Of a stretch of DNA of 64,000 nt, positions 34,196 through 42,647 are shown one piece after another; positions within the stretch are counted from its first letter, which is position 1, and every line of letters begins with the position of its first letter. The notes beneath the pieces were generated by a model, which saw only the letters and a program-made list of their open reading frames with translations, made no database searches and had not been told where the DNA came from. Origin of the DNA: an uncultured Acidimicrobiales bacterium (lineage in GTDB: Bacteria > Actinomycetota > Acidimicrobiia > Acidimicrobiales > SHLQ01); the NCBI GenBank assembly GCA_938041035.1, contig CALHYX010000023.1:62001-126000 (forward strand), written 5' to 3'. Both the position numbers and the translations under genes were made by a program.

Positions 34196-35425
34196 ATGGA
34201 TCTGAACTACCCAGCCGAAGCCGAGGAATTCCGGGTCGTCGTGCGCGATTGGCTTCACGCCAATCTGCCCGACGGCTGGTTCGACGACGGGTTCGAGATG
34301 TCGACGGACGAGCGGGCGGCGTTCAACGCGTCGTGGGGCGAGAAGATGGTCGAGGGCGGCTGGTACTGCGCCACCTGGCCGACCGAGTACGGCGGGAAAG
34401 GGCTTTCGACGCCGCAGGCCGTGGCGATGGCCGAGGAGTTTCATGCTGCCGGCGCCCCGATGCGCGGCGACTTTTTTGGGGACACGCTGGTGGGGCCGAC
34501 CATCCTGCAGTGGGGGACCGAGGAACAAAAGCAGGAGTTCATCCCGGGGATTCTGCGCGGTGAAGTCGCCTGGTGTCAGGGGTTCTCCGAGCCCGACGCC
34601 GGTTCCGATCTGGCCTCGCTCAAGACCACCGCGGTTCTCGACGGCGACGAATGGGTCATCAACGGCCAAAAGATCTGGACCACCCAGGGGTTCGAGGCCG
34701 ACTACATCTTCGTGTTGTGTCGCACCGACCCGGAAGCGTCGAAGCACAAGGGCATCTCGTATCTGCTGTGCCCGATGGACCAACCGGGAATCGAGGTGCG
34801 CCCGATCGAACAGATCGACGGCGGTGCCGAGTTCTGCGAGGTGTTCTTCACCGAGGCGCGGTGCCCGAAGGACAACGTCGTCGGCGGGTTGCACGAAGGC
34901 TGGAAGGTGGCGATGACCACGCTCGGCTTCGAGCGGGGGACATCGAGCACCACCGGCTACCGACGATTCGAGAAGGAACTCGAGATCATCATGGACGCGG
35001 CTCGGGAAACCGGTGCCATCGACAACCCGGTCGTCCGTCAGGAACTCATGAAGGCGTACTCGCGGGTGCAGATCATGCGGGTCAACGGGCTGCGCAGCCT
35101 GTCGGCGATCGTCCAGGGGAAAAAGGACAAGGGCGTGTCGGCCATCGGCGCCATGAACAAGATGTTCTGGAGCGAGTACCACCGCGACGTCATGGAGTTG
35201 GCGATGAAGGTGCTCGGGCCCGACGCCCAGGTGTTGACCGGCTCCGGCGTACAGAATGTGCCGGGGTACGGCCGCCGCGCCACGTCGGACCGGTATCCGG
35301 CCTCGGCGCTGCAGAGCAGTTTCTTCTTCAGCCGCTCCGAGACCATCTGGGGCGGAACCGCCGAGATCCAGCGCAACATCGTGGGCGAACGGGTGCTCGG
35401 GCTACCGCGCGGCCCCCGGGCCTAG
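34196..35425 (+). CDS. Acyl-CoA dehydrogenase
   Basis: A 409-residue flavoenzyme that oxidises an acyl-CoA to the enoyl-CoA and passes electrons to ETF. Visible family motifs: WCQGFSEPDAGSDLASL and WVINGQKIWTTQG (FAD region), and the C-terminal SRSETIWGGTAEIQRNIVGERVLG. It resembles the steroid/branched-chain-type dehydrogenases found beside CoA-transferase and P450 genes. The last 4 bases overlap the convergent CoA-transferase gene. Confidence 0.9.
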   Translation: MDLNYPAEAEEFRVVVRDWLHANLPDGWFDDGFEMSTDERAAFNASWGEKMVEGGWYCATWPTEYGGKGLSTPQAVAMAEEFHAAGAPMRGDFFGDTLVGPTILQWGTEEQKQEFIPGILRGEVAWCQGFSEPDAGSDLASLKTTAVLDGDEWVINGQKIWTTQGFEADYIFVLCRTDPEASKHKGISYLLCPMDQPGIEVRPIEQIDGGAEFCEVFFTEARCPKDNVVGGLHEGWKVAMTTLGFERGTSSTTGYRRFEKELEIIMDAARETGAIDNPVVRQELMKAYSRVQIMRVNGLRSLSAIVQGKKDKGVSAIGAMNKMFWSEYHRDVMELAMKVLGPDAQVLTGSGVQNVPGYGRRATSDRYPASALQSSFFFSRSETIWGGTAEIQRNIVGERVLGLPRGPRA

Positions 35426-36612
35426 GTGACGACGCCGCTTTCGCGCAGGGCGGCGATGTCGTCGCCGCGCCCGAGCTCGGTGAGGATGGCATCGGTGTGT
35501 TCACCGAGCGCGGGAGAGCCGCCGGTGATGGTGGCGGGTGTCGCCGCGAACTGCGCCGGATGGCGGGGTAGGCGGGTGCGTCCGACGACGTGGTGGTCGG
35601 CTTCGACAAAGAGCCCCATGGCGACGGCCTGTGGGTCGCGGGTGAGCTGGTCGGGGGTGAGGATCATGGCGAACGGAACCCGTTCGGCCTCGAACCGTTC
35701 GGTGGCCTCGTCCATGGTGAGGTTGGCCGCGAGGGCGTAACACATGTCCATCACCGGCCCGAGCACCTCGCGGTTCTTGATGCGTTCGCCAACGGTGGCG
35801 ATACGGGGATCGTCGTAGCCCTCGGCACCCAGCGCCTTGCACATGCCGGCGAAGTCGTGATCCGAGGTGGGGGTGACGATGCCCCAACCGTCGAGGAACC
35901 GCATCGGTGCAAAGCCGGCGACGAAGCTCGAGTTCTGGCTGTTGTCGGAGTCCATCAGGACCTCGTTGGCGGCCGCATCGGCCCACAGGAACGACACCAC
36001 CGAATCGGTCATCGAGAGTTCGATGTGTTGACCGCCTCGGCCGCTCGCCCGGGCAAAGAGGGCGGCGGTGATCGCCTGGGAGGCGAACAGCGCGGTGACC
36101 TTGTCGGCCGCGGTCTGGCGCAGGAACGTCGGCGTGCCGTCGTCGGGGTCGGCCTGGTTGGCGGCGAACCCGCCGTAGGCCTGCATCACGGTGTCGTACA
36201 CGCTGCGGTCGGCGTAAGGCCCGACCGGTCCGTAGCCGCTGAGCGACGCGTAGACGACGTCGGGGTTGAGGGCCTTGACGGCCTCGTAGCCAATGCCGAG
36301 GCGGTCCATGACACCGGGGCGGAAGTTCTCGATCACCACGTCGGATTCGGCGGCCAGTTGGCGCACGATCTCGATACCCGATTCGGTCTTGAGGTCGACG
36401 GCGATCGAGCGTTTGCCGCGGTTGCACACGAGGTACAGCGAGCTCATGCCGTTGACCGCCACGCCGACGAACCGGGCGATGTCTCCTATGCCGGGTCGTT
36501 CGACCTTGATGACCTCAGCGCCCTGATCCGCGAGCAGCGCGGCCGCGTACGGCCCGGTCAGGGCGATCGAGAGGTCGAGGACCTTCACGCCATCCATCGG
36601 TCCGGTTGTCAT
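35422..36612 (-). CDS. Family III (CaiB/BaiF) CoA-transferase
   Basis: A 396-residue CoA-transferase or racemase-like enzyme. It opens with DGVKVLDLSIALTGPYAAALLADQGAEVIKVERPG, with KRSIAVDLK and the catalytic-Asp region YADRSVYDTVMQAYGG (Asp expected in the DxxxxxxG loop), and a C-terminal PALGEHTDAILTELG. It lies 16 bases downstream of the enoyl-CoA hydratase in the same direction and probably forms an operon with it, together activating and processing an acyl-CoA. Confidence 0.9.
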   Translation of the reverse strand: MTTGPMDGVKVLDLSIALTGPYAAALLADQGAEVIKVERPGIGDIARFVGVAVNGMSSLYLVCNRGKRSIAVDLKTESGIEIVRQLAAESDVVIENFRPGVMDRLGIGYEAVKALNPDVVYASLSGYGPVGPYADRSVYDTVMQAYGGFAANQADPDDGTPTFLRQTAADKVTALFASQAITAALFARASGRGGQHIELSMTDSVVSFLWADAAANEVLMDSDNSQNSSFVAGFAPMRFLDGWGIVTPTSDHDFAGMCKALGAEGYDDPRIATVGERIKNREVLGPVMDMCYALAANLTMDEATERFEAERVPFAMILTPDQLTRDPQAVAMGLFVEADHHVVGRTRLPRHPAQFAATPATITGGSPALGEHTDAILTELGRGDDIAALRESGVVT

Positions 36613-36628
36613 CGCTGGATCTCCATCC

Positions 36629-37450
36629 TCAGTCCTCGAAGGCCGGCGGGCGACCTTCCTTGCGGGCCCGCACCGCCTCCTCGAAGTTCTTCGTGGTGAG
36701 ACGAACATAGAGCTGCGTGTGGGTCTCCATCTCGATGGCGGCCCGCAGGCTCCCCATCTCGAGACCGGCCCACATCGTTCGTTTCGTGAGTGCGGTCCCC
36801 TGGGTGCTCCATCCGTTGATCTGGTCGGCCAGGTCGAGCGCCTCGGTCAGGAGGTCCTCGTCGGGCACCGTGCGCGACACGAGCCCGATCGCCGCGGCCT
36901 CGGCGGCATCGACGTCGCGCCCGGACAACATGAACTCGAAGGCGCGGGAGGAACCGATGGCGCGCGGCAGGAGGAAGCTCAGGCCGAGCTCGGTGGCCGT
37001 GAGGCCGTTGTTGATGCCGGCCGCCCGGAAGTAGGCCGACTCTCCGGCGATGCGGATGTCGGCGCCGAGGGTGAGACACATACCGCCGCCGATGGCCGCG
37101 CCGTTGATCGCGCAGATCACGGGCTGTTGCATCCGTTGCATCGCCGGTACGAGGTCGGCGAGCACCGACATGGCCTTGGAGGCGATGCGGGTGAGGGTCA
37201 TCCCGCCGATGTTCGGGGGCGGTCCGCCGTCGTTGCTGGTGTCGGCCCCCGAGCAGAACCCGCGGCCGTTTCCGGTCAGGACGACGCACGTCGTGTCGTT
37301 GTCGGCGCCGACCTGCTCGAAGGCCTCGTGCAGCGGCACCATCAACTCAAAGGCCATGGAGTTCATGCGTTCGGGCCGGTTGAGCGTGATCACCGTGGTG
37401 TGCGGTCGAGGCTTGGTGATGAGGATCGGATCCGACGGGTCGTTTGCCAT
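36629..37450 (-). CDS. Enoyl-CoA hydratase/isomerase
   Basis: A 273-residue crotonase-fold enzyme. CoA/oxyanion motifs are GNGRGFCSGAD and AINGAAIGGGMCLTLGADIRIA; the likely catalytic Glu is in LTATELGLSFLLPR. The C-terminal helix ends in RKEGRPPAFED, as usual. It heads a two-gene unit with the CoA-transferase and diverges from the P450 gene at 37479. Confidence 0.92.
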   Translation of the reverse strand: MANDPSDPILITKPRPHTTVITLNRPERMNSMAFELMVPLHEAFEQVGADNDTTCVVLTGNGRGFCSGADTSNDGGPPPNIGGMTLTRIASKAMSVLADLVPAMQRMQQPVICAINGAAIGGGMCLTLGADIRIAGESAYFRAAGINNGLTATELGLSFLLPRAIGSSRAFEFMLSGRDVDAAEAAAIGLVSRTVPDEDLLTEALDLADQINGWSTQGTALTKRTMWAGLEMGSLRAAIEMETHTQLYVRLTTKNFEEAVRARKEGRPPAFED

Positions 37451-37478
37451 CGGCCGATACTAGGCCTAAACCCGAACC

Positions 37479-38744
37479 ATGAATCCGGCCGACCCGAGCA
37501 CCACCGCACCCGATCTGGACAGCATCGATCTCAGCACTACCGACCTCAGCAGCATCGACCTCACCGATGCTGCGGTCTGGGAGCGGGCCGCGCCCCACCA
37601 GTGGTTCGATCGGTTGCGGCGCGAGTCGCCGGTGCACTGGCACGCGGAAGCGGACGGCCCGGGGTTCTGGGCCCTGACTCGCCACGAAGACGTTCGCCGC
37701 GTGTCGACCGCTCCCGATGAGTTCTCGAGCTACGTGGGCGGGCCGCTTCGTCTCGACCCGCCGCAGGACGGGCTCGACCAGGTCCGCATGGTGATCATCG
37801 GCATGGACCCGCCGGAGCACCGGTCGTTCCGCGGCATCGTGGCCAAGGCCTTCACCCCAAAGCACATCGCCCAGCTCGGCGATGCGCTCGAGGCCGAGAC
37901 CGCCCGCGTCGTCGGTGAGCTGCGCGACGGCGACCGGTGTGACTTTGTGGCCGATGTCGCCGCCCGGATTCCGATGTGGTCGATCAGCGAGCTCATGGGG
38001 GTGCCCGTCGCCGACCGCCACCGGCTGTACGAGTTGAGCCACGCGCTCATCGACGATCAGGACCCGGAGGTGGCGCCCACGCCGGATACCTCGATGGAGG
38101 CATCGATCGAGATCTTCGGATACGCGAGCGAGATGGCGGTGCGCGAGCGGCAGTCTCCCTCGGGCAGCCTGACCAGCGCCCTGCTGAACGCCGAGGTCGA
38201 CGGTCGGCGGCTGACCGATATCGAGTTCACGCTGTTCTTCATGTTCCTGATCGTGGCGGGCAACGAAACCACCCGCACGGCGAGCTCTCACGGGTTGTTG
38301 ACCCTGCTCGACCATCCCGACCAGCTGGCCCGGCTCCGGGCCGATCCATCGCTCATGCCGGGAGCGGTGGAGGAGATCCTGCGGTGGGAGCCGCCGATCC
38401 ACCACTTTCGCCGCACGGCGACGACCGATGTGGAGATCGGTGGCCAGGCGATCGCCGAAGGGGACAAAGTCCTCATGTGGTACGCCGGCGCCAACCGGGA
38501 CCCGAGCGTCTTTGAGGACCCGCACACGTTTCGCATCGACCGGTCGCCCAATCCGCAGCAATCGTTCGGCATCGGCGAACACTTCTGCCTCGGTGCGAGC
38601 CTGGCGCGGCTCTCGCTGCGTCTGCTGTTCACCGAGCTGTTCGCCACCATCGAGAACATCGGGCTCGAGTCCCCGGCCCGCCGGTTGCATTCCAACCTGA
38701 TCAACGGCATCAAGGAAATGCGGATTACCTACGACGTGCGGTAG
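37479..38744 (+). CDS. Cytochrome P450
   Basis: A 421-residue soluble bacterial P450. The oxygen-activation helix reads LIVAGNETTRTASS, the K-helix ExxR is in VEEILRWEPP, and the heme loop is FGIGEHFCLGASLAR with the axial Cys. The overall pattern is close to CYP125/CYP124/CYP142-type sterol and branched-lipid hydroxylases. The context (acyl-CoA dehydrogenase, hydratase, CoA-transferase) fits catabolism of a lipid or steroid side chain; the substrate is inferred. A Ser/Thr/Asp-rich tail of about 35 residues precedes the conserved part. Confidence 0.92.
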   Translation: MNPADPSTTAPDLDSIDLSTTDLSSIDLTDAAVWERAAPHQWFDRLRRESPVHWHAEADGPGFWALTRHEDVRRVSTAPDEFSSYVGGPLRLDPPQDGLDQVRMVIIGMDPPEHRSFRGIVAKAFTPKHIAQLGDALEAETARVVGELRDGDRCDFVADVAARIPMWSISELMGVPVADRHRLYELSHALIDDQDPEVAPTPDTSMEASIEIFGYASEMAVRERQSPSGSLTSALLNAEVDGRRLTDIEFTLFFMFLIVAGNETTRTASSHGLLTLLDHPDQLARLRADPSLMPGAVEEILRWEPPIHHFRRTATTDVEIGGQAIAEGDKVLMWYAGANRDPSVFEDPHTFRIDRSPNPQQSFGIGEHFCLGASLARLSLRLLFTELFATIENIGLESPARRLHSNLINGIKEMRITYDVR

Positions 38745-38798
38745 CGCCCGTCGGAGTCCCGCACCTCACGGTGAGCGCTGCGCCGCCGATGGGGGAGG

Positions 38799-39524
38799 GT
38801 GGTCGTTCTCCGCCGCTCCGCGATGTGGTTGCTGATGTTCGTGGTTATCGCGTCGAGCTGCGGGACGGCCACCCCTTCTACCGTTCCCACCGATCCTGCC
38901 GCGGGCCCATCGAACACCGAACCGGGCGTTGCCCGCGAGGTGGATCCGGAGGCGGTTCCAGAGGCGTTTGTGTTCCCCGCGGAGCTGGTGCTCGACCTCG
39001 CCGATTGCCGGCCCGAGACCACCGCTTATGCGTACCCCTCCGGTGAGGGTTCGACCGAAGTTCAGGTCGTTGGCCCCGTCGACGACCGTTGCGTCGTGCG
39101 CGTGCACGCCCGGGACTTCATTCAGCTCTGTCGACAGCCGTTGGGCGTTGTCGAGGCACCGGTCATGGTCGCGTTCGATGAGGTCCGGGTCGACTGGACC
39201 CCCGCCGAAGCCGACAACTGTGAGCTCCTGCGCGGCGAAGCGCCGACCGCAGGCGGGCGACCGGCCCTGCTCACGATCGATGTTGCGGCGTGCGCGCCCG
39301 AACAGCCGGCCATCGTGGTCGACGGTACGGTCACCCCGATCGACATCGTCGGTCCCGAGGGCGACTCGTGTGTCGTGGCGATCGGCGAGCGGGTCGGCGA
39401 CAGTCCGCCGCCGGCCTGTCGGATCCCGAGCAGCGCGGGCACCGTCGACGTCGTGGCGCTGGCCGGACAGATCGTCATCGACCGCGGCGACGCCTCGTTT
39501 TGCCCGGAGCCGACCGCGCTGTAG
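38799..39524 (+). CDS. Putative lipoprotein with duplicated Cys domain
   Basis: A 241-residue exported protein, no named family recognised. The signal peptide ends in the lipobox ASSC near residue 21. The mature part contains two related modules: LDLADCRPET to VDDRCVVRV to LCRQPLG, and IDVAACAPEQ to EGDSCVVAI to PACRIPS, each with three similarly spaced cysteines. This points to an internal duplication. GTG 38799 is used; ATG 38823 would leave a shorter signal peptide. Confidence 0.65.
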   Translation: MVVLRRSAMWLLMFVVIASSCGTATPSTVPTDPAAGPSNTEPGVAREVDPEAVPEAFVFPAELVLDLADCRPETTAYAYPSGEGSTEVQVVGPVDDRCVVRVHARDFIQLCRQPLGVVEAPVMVAFDEVRVDWTPAEADNCELLRGEAPTAGGRPALLTIDVAACAPEQPAIVVDGTVTPIDIVGPEGDSCVVAIGERVGDSPPPACRIPSSAGTVDVVALAGQIVIDRGDASFCPEPTAL

Positions 39525-39601
39525 CGGATCACCCCGAATCGACGGGGCGCCGATCGAACCCGTCGATCGCCGCGCCCGTCGTGAGATCGGTCCGACTCGG
39601 C

Positions 39602-40090
39602 TCAGACCGTCCAGGTGGTGATGACCAACGCCTTGTCGCGCCATGCCTGAATGGTGGCATCGAGCACGTCGAGCGGGTTGAAGGGTTGCACGCCCGGCAT
39701 GATGTCGTCTTCGCGCATCCCGTAGAGCGCACCCATGGCAAAGCGGCAGGCGTACACCGTCGCGCCCTCATCCATCAGCGTTTGGAGCTGGCGGTTGAAG
39801 CCGAGGTTGCCGGGGAAGCCCTCCTGGCCGACCGACGGATAACCGCGCGCCGCGGAAGCCATCAGCACACCCGGGCCGTACAGGACGAACGTGAGGTCGA
39901 AGCCCTTGCGCTGGAGCCGGGTGGCGGTGAGCATGTTGACGAGGCCGACGGAACCTTCGAAGGGCACGGTGTGCATGAACACGTATGCCTTGTCGCCGGG
40001 CTCGGCCTGGTGGTCGGGGAAGACCTTGTCCTCGATGTTGAAGAGGATGTCGCCTTCCTGGGGCGGATCGATGGTCACTGTCTTGGGCAT
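39602..40090 (-). CDS. DsrE-like protein, resembles the MSMEG_0572/Sll0783 family
   Basis: A 162-residue DsrE/F-fold protein. Family-like stretches are YVFMHTVPFEGSVGLVNMLTATRLQRKG, LYGPGVLM and the conserved Cys115 in TVYACRFAMGALYGM. DsrE-fold proteins often carry sulfur on such a Cys. The pattern is closest in my memory to the nitrogen-starvation MSMEG_0572/Sll0783 family, a Nit1C-associated protein, but that assignment needs a profile search. GGAGCC precedes the ATG. It follows the flavoprotein and 90-residue gene on the same strand. Confidence 0.7.
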   Translation of the reverse strand: MPKTVTIDPPQEGDILFNIEDKVFPDHQAEPGDKAYVFMHTVPFEGSVGLVNMLTATRLQRKGFDLTFVLYGPGVLMASAARGYPSVGQEGFPGNLGFNRQLQTLMDEGATVYACRFAMGALYGMREDDIMPGVQPFNPLDVLDATIQAWRDKALVITTWTV

Positions 40091-40165
40091 GTGCCGGCTC
40101 CTTGTGCCTGTTCTTGCTGTGGCTGTTGGTTGGATTTCGCTGTTTGCATTTCTCGCCCGATCCGT

Positions 40166-40438
40166 TCAGATGGCGGGTTTTCGAGACTTGTAATCCGGCT
40201 CGGGCCAGTCCTGGCGATGACTGCCGGGGAGGGCTTGAATCGTTCGCCGTCGAATCGCCCAGGGCAGCTGGCGGTAGACCGGGGCGAAGACCTGGCGGAA
40301 GAAGCGGTCCTTCAGCGACTTGGGCGGTCGGGGGCCGCTCAGTCCGTTGGCCTTGGCGATCCGGGCCTGAGAGTCCTGAAGCAGGTAGTGCTCGGAGTTT
40401 GATCGGAGCCAGTGAGCGAAAGCGGCCACGCGGTCCAC
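40166..40438 (-). CDS. Unknown 90-residue protein
   Basis: A small basic protein with no recognised family. It begins with GTG immediately after the stop codon of the flavoprotein gene (TAG-GTG), so the two are surely co-translated. Features: a helical Arg/Lys-rich middle (PRPPKSLKDRFFRQVFAPVYRQL), several Trp, and a hydrophilic C-terminus. No Cys and no membrane segment. It could be a small partner of the flavoprotein. Confidence 0.6.
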   Translation of the reverse strand: MDRVAAFAHWLRSNSEHYLLQDSQARIAKANGLSGPRPPKSLKDRFFRQVFAPVYRQLPWAIRRRTIQALPGSHRQDWPEPDYKSRKPAI

Positions 40439-41767
40439 CTACAGCTTCGATACGAGGTTTTGAGCGGCCACCGCAATCGGTTCGTTCAGCGCGCCGATGG
40501 CGGGGGAGTACACGTTCTCCATGGTGGCGATCTCGTCGACCGTGATACCGGTGCGGGTCATCATGCCGAGGAAGTCGGCCCGCTCCTTGATGCCCTCTCC
40601 ACCCACCATCTGGGCCCCGATGAGCCGCCGGGACGTGGGTTCGGCCAGGAGTTTCACGGTGATGGTTTTGGTACCCGGGTAGTAGCGGGCCCGCGTGATG
40701 CCGTTCGCCGTGCCGGTGACGAAGTCGAGGCCGAGCGCTGCAGCGGTGGTTTCGCCGAACGAGACGCCTCCGAGCATCCATTCGCCCGCCAACATCCCCC
40801 ACGGCACGTAGACGGGGTTGTAGCCCCGCTGGCCCCCACCGGCGTTGACCCCGGCGGTCTTGCCCTGGGCGTACGCGTGGCTGCCCGACAAACCCTGGAG
40901 CGGCACATTCGATACGCCGTGGGGAATCTCGGTGCAGTCGCCGGCCGCGAAGACATCGTTGGCGCTGGTGCGCATGTGGGAGTCGACGATGATGCCGCCG
41001 GTCGACCCGAGCTTGATGCCGGCGGCCTTGGCGAGCGGGTTGTTGGGGACCTTGTGGGTACCAATGATGGCCAGGTCGGCCTGCACGTCGCCCTGGTCGG
41101 TTTCGACGTGGGTGAGCGACCCCGAACCCGAGCCCTTGAAGGCGGTGACCTTGTTGCCCCACTGCATATCGACGTTGAGGTCTTCCCAACTCTGGCGGAC
41201 GGGTTCCACGATTTCGGGGTCGGCCACGTCGGACATCGGCCACGGTCCGGGGTCGACGAGGGTGACGTCGATGTCGCGGTGGCGCAGCGCGGTGGTCATC
41301 TCCATGGCGATGAATCCCGATTCGACGATGACCGCCTTCTTGGTGGTCTCGAGAACCTTGTCCCACTCCATGGCGCGGCGGATGTCCTTCACCCGGTACA
41401 GCCCGTCGAGATCGGTGCCCGCGACCCCCGGGTCGGCGTACAGCCACCCGGTGGCGATGATCAGCCGGTCGTAGGAGACGGTGCCCTCCCCCTGGACCTG
41501 CAGCGTCTTGGCCTCGGTGTCGATGGCCTCGACGGTCGTCTCGTAGTGGACGTCGATGCCGGACTTGACGTACTGCTCCTTGGTGGCGAGGAACAGCTTG
41601 TCGAAGGAGTCGATCTCCTTGCCGTGCACGAACGGGATTCCGCACGGGCTGTAGGCCACGTCGGCGAACTCGGTGTACACCACGATTTCCGCGGTTGGGT
41701 TGGCACCCTGGGCTGCCCCCGCCGCTCCCAGACCAGCGGCTCCGCCACCGACCACGACGATCTTCAA
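40439..41767 (-). CDS. CoA-disulfide-reductase-like FAD/NAD(P)H oxidoreductase
   Basis: A 442-residue flavoprotein of the single-cysteine disulfide reductase group (CoA-disulfide reductase, NADH oxidase, persulfide reductase). It opens with KIVVVGGGAAGLGAAGAAQG (FAD), has the lone redox Cys42 in AYSPCGIPFVHG, the NAD region VIVESGFIAMEMTTAL (its first Gly replaced by Glu-Ser, which is odd), and ANDVFAAGDCTEIP. There is no CxxxxC pair, so it is not a classical dithiol reductase. TTG 41767 is the likely start: AGGAGAG lies 5 bases upstream. Given the nearby coenzyme M genes, a coenzyme M disulfide or persulfide is a possible substrate (inference). Confidence 0.8.
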   Translation of the reverse strand: MKIVVVGGGAAGLGAAGAAQGANPTAEIVVYTEFADVAYSPCGIPFVHGKEIDSFDKLFLATKEQYVKSGIDVHYETTVEAIDTEAKTLQVQGEGTVSYDRLIIATGWLYADPGVAGTDLDGLYRVKDIRRAMEWDKVLETTKKAVIVESGFIAMEMTTALRHRDIDVTLVDPGPWPMSDVADPEIVEPVRQSWEDLNVDMQWGNKVTAFKGSGSGSLTHVETDQGDVQADLAIIGTHKVPNNPLAKAAGIKLGSTGGIIVDSHMRTSANDVFAAGDCTEIPHGVSNVPLQGLSGSHAYAQGKTAGVNAGGGQRGYNPVYVPWGMLAGEWMLGGVSFGETTAAALGLDFVTGTANGITRARYYPGTKTITVKLLAEPTSRRLIGAQMVGGEGIKERADFLGMMTRTGITVDEIATMENVYSPAIGALNEPIAVAAQNLVSKL

Positions 41768-41792
41768 CGTGCTCTCCTGTCCGTGCCCCGTA

Positions 41793-41810
41793 CGTTTCAG
41801 ATCCGAAACG
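41793..41810. promoter_or_regulatory. Inverted repeat upstream of the flavoprotein gene
   Basis: CGTTTCAGATCCGAAACG, with CGTTTC/GAAACG arms, lies 26 bases upstream of the TTG start. Read on the minus strand the core is TCGGATCTGA, close to TCGGATCCGA in the palindrome before the coenzyme M operon at 50847. A repressor site is plausible. Confidence 0.5.
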
Positions 41811-41846
41811 CTCGTGTCGGAAACTAAACGTCCGACGGGGTGTTCG

Positions 41847-42266
41847 TCAACTATCGGAGGCCGGATCGGCGACGATGCCCTCGAAGCGGAGTTCGACTCC
41901 GCCACGCAGCGTGTTGGTGACGTAGCAGACCCGCTCGGCGCCGGCGATGAGACGATCGAGTTCTTCGGGGGGACAACCCACCTGGGCGGTGACGTGAATG
42001 GCCGAGAAACTCGGACCGTCGTACGTGCCGGTGGCCTCGACCTCGATCGTCGTGACCTCGACCGACCGCTTGCGAGCGGTGTGGGCCAGCGCCAGGGTGA
42101 AACACGACGAGACCGCAGCGAGCAGAAACTCGGTCGGCTGGGGGCCGGTGGCCGTTCCGCCGGGGACCGACTCGGGTTCGTCGGCCCGCAGGTCAACGTC
42201 TCCCGCGGTGATGTCGCAGCGCCAGTCGCCGCGCCACACGCCGCTGACCGAGCGGGTCGCGTCCAT
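41847..42266 (-). CDS. OsmC-family protein
   Basis: A 139-residue OsmC/Ohr-like thiol peroxidase or related protein. The first redox Cys region is LLAAVSSCFTLALAHTARKR and the second is AERVCYVTNTLRGGVEL. One Cys in each position matches the OsmC pair. It lies between the nitrile hydratase operon (12 bases downstream of the activator gene, with GAGGAG before the ATG) and the flavoprotein, so it is likely part of the same transcript as nitrile hydratase. Confidence 0.85.
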   Translation of the reverse strand: MDATRSVSGVWRGDWRCDITAGDVDLRADEPESVPGGTATGPQPTEFLLAAVSSCFTLALAHTARKRSVEVTTIEVEATGTYDGPSFSAIHVTAQVGCPPEELDRLIAGAERVCYVTNTLRGGVELRFEGIVADPASDS

Positions 42267-42278
42267 CAGGCTCCTCGC

Positions 42279-42647
42279 CTAGTGATCGTGATCGTGATCG
42301 TGATCGTGGCCCGCGGGGCGGGCCTGAAAGGCGGCGCTGCGCTCGGCGAGGTCAGCATCGTCGAGCGCCGTTTTGGCCACCACGACGTGTTCGAGTGCGG
42401 ACAACCAGCATTCGTAGTACCGGTACTCCTCGACCGGTTGGTCGAGCGCCTCCCACCGGGCGATGGCGGCGATGAGTTCGGCCTGGAAGTCCGAAACGGT
42501 GAACACATCCTGCTCGAGCAGGGCGACCATCAAGCCGAAGGCCCGCCCTTCCCAGGGGGCGTCGAACAGCAATTCCCCGTTCGATCGGGGTGGCGCGGCC
42601 GGGCCGTCGAGCGGTAGCTCGTCGATGGCGACGGTGGTGTCGCTCAT
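42279..42647 (-). CDS. Nitrile hydratase activator with His/Asp tail
   Basis: A 122-residue accessory protein of the P14K/NhlE type that helps insert cobalt into nitrile hydratase. It shows the beta-subunit-like FDAPWEGRAFGLMVALLEQ and the helix AELIAAIARWEALDQ. The C-terminus is (His-Asp)x4-His, coded by a GATCAC repeat, a clear metal-binding tail. ATG overlaps the alpha-subunit stop by 4 bases. Confidence 0.85.
   Translation of the reverse strand: MSDTTVAIDELPLDGPAAPPRSNGELLFDAPWEGRAFGLMVALLEQDVFTVSDFQAELIAAIARWEALDQPVEEYRYYECWLSALEHVVVAKTALDDADLAERSAAFQARPAGHDHDHDHDH

Noticed and set aside
40439..41767. 2-oxopropyl-coenzyme M reductase identity for the flavoprotein
   Set aside because: That enzyme uses a two-cysteine redox pair; here only the single Cys42 of CoA-disulfide-reductase type is present.
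42282..42308. GATCGT tandem repeat as a possible CRISPR or regulatory repeat
   Set aside because: It is the coding sequence for the His-Asp tail of the nitrile hydratase activator; there are no spacers.
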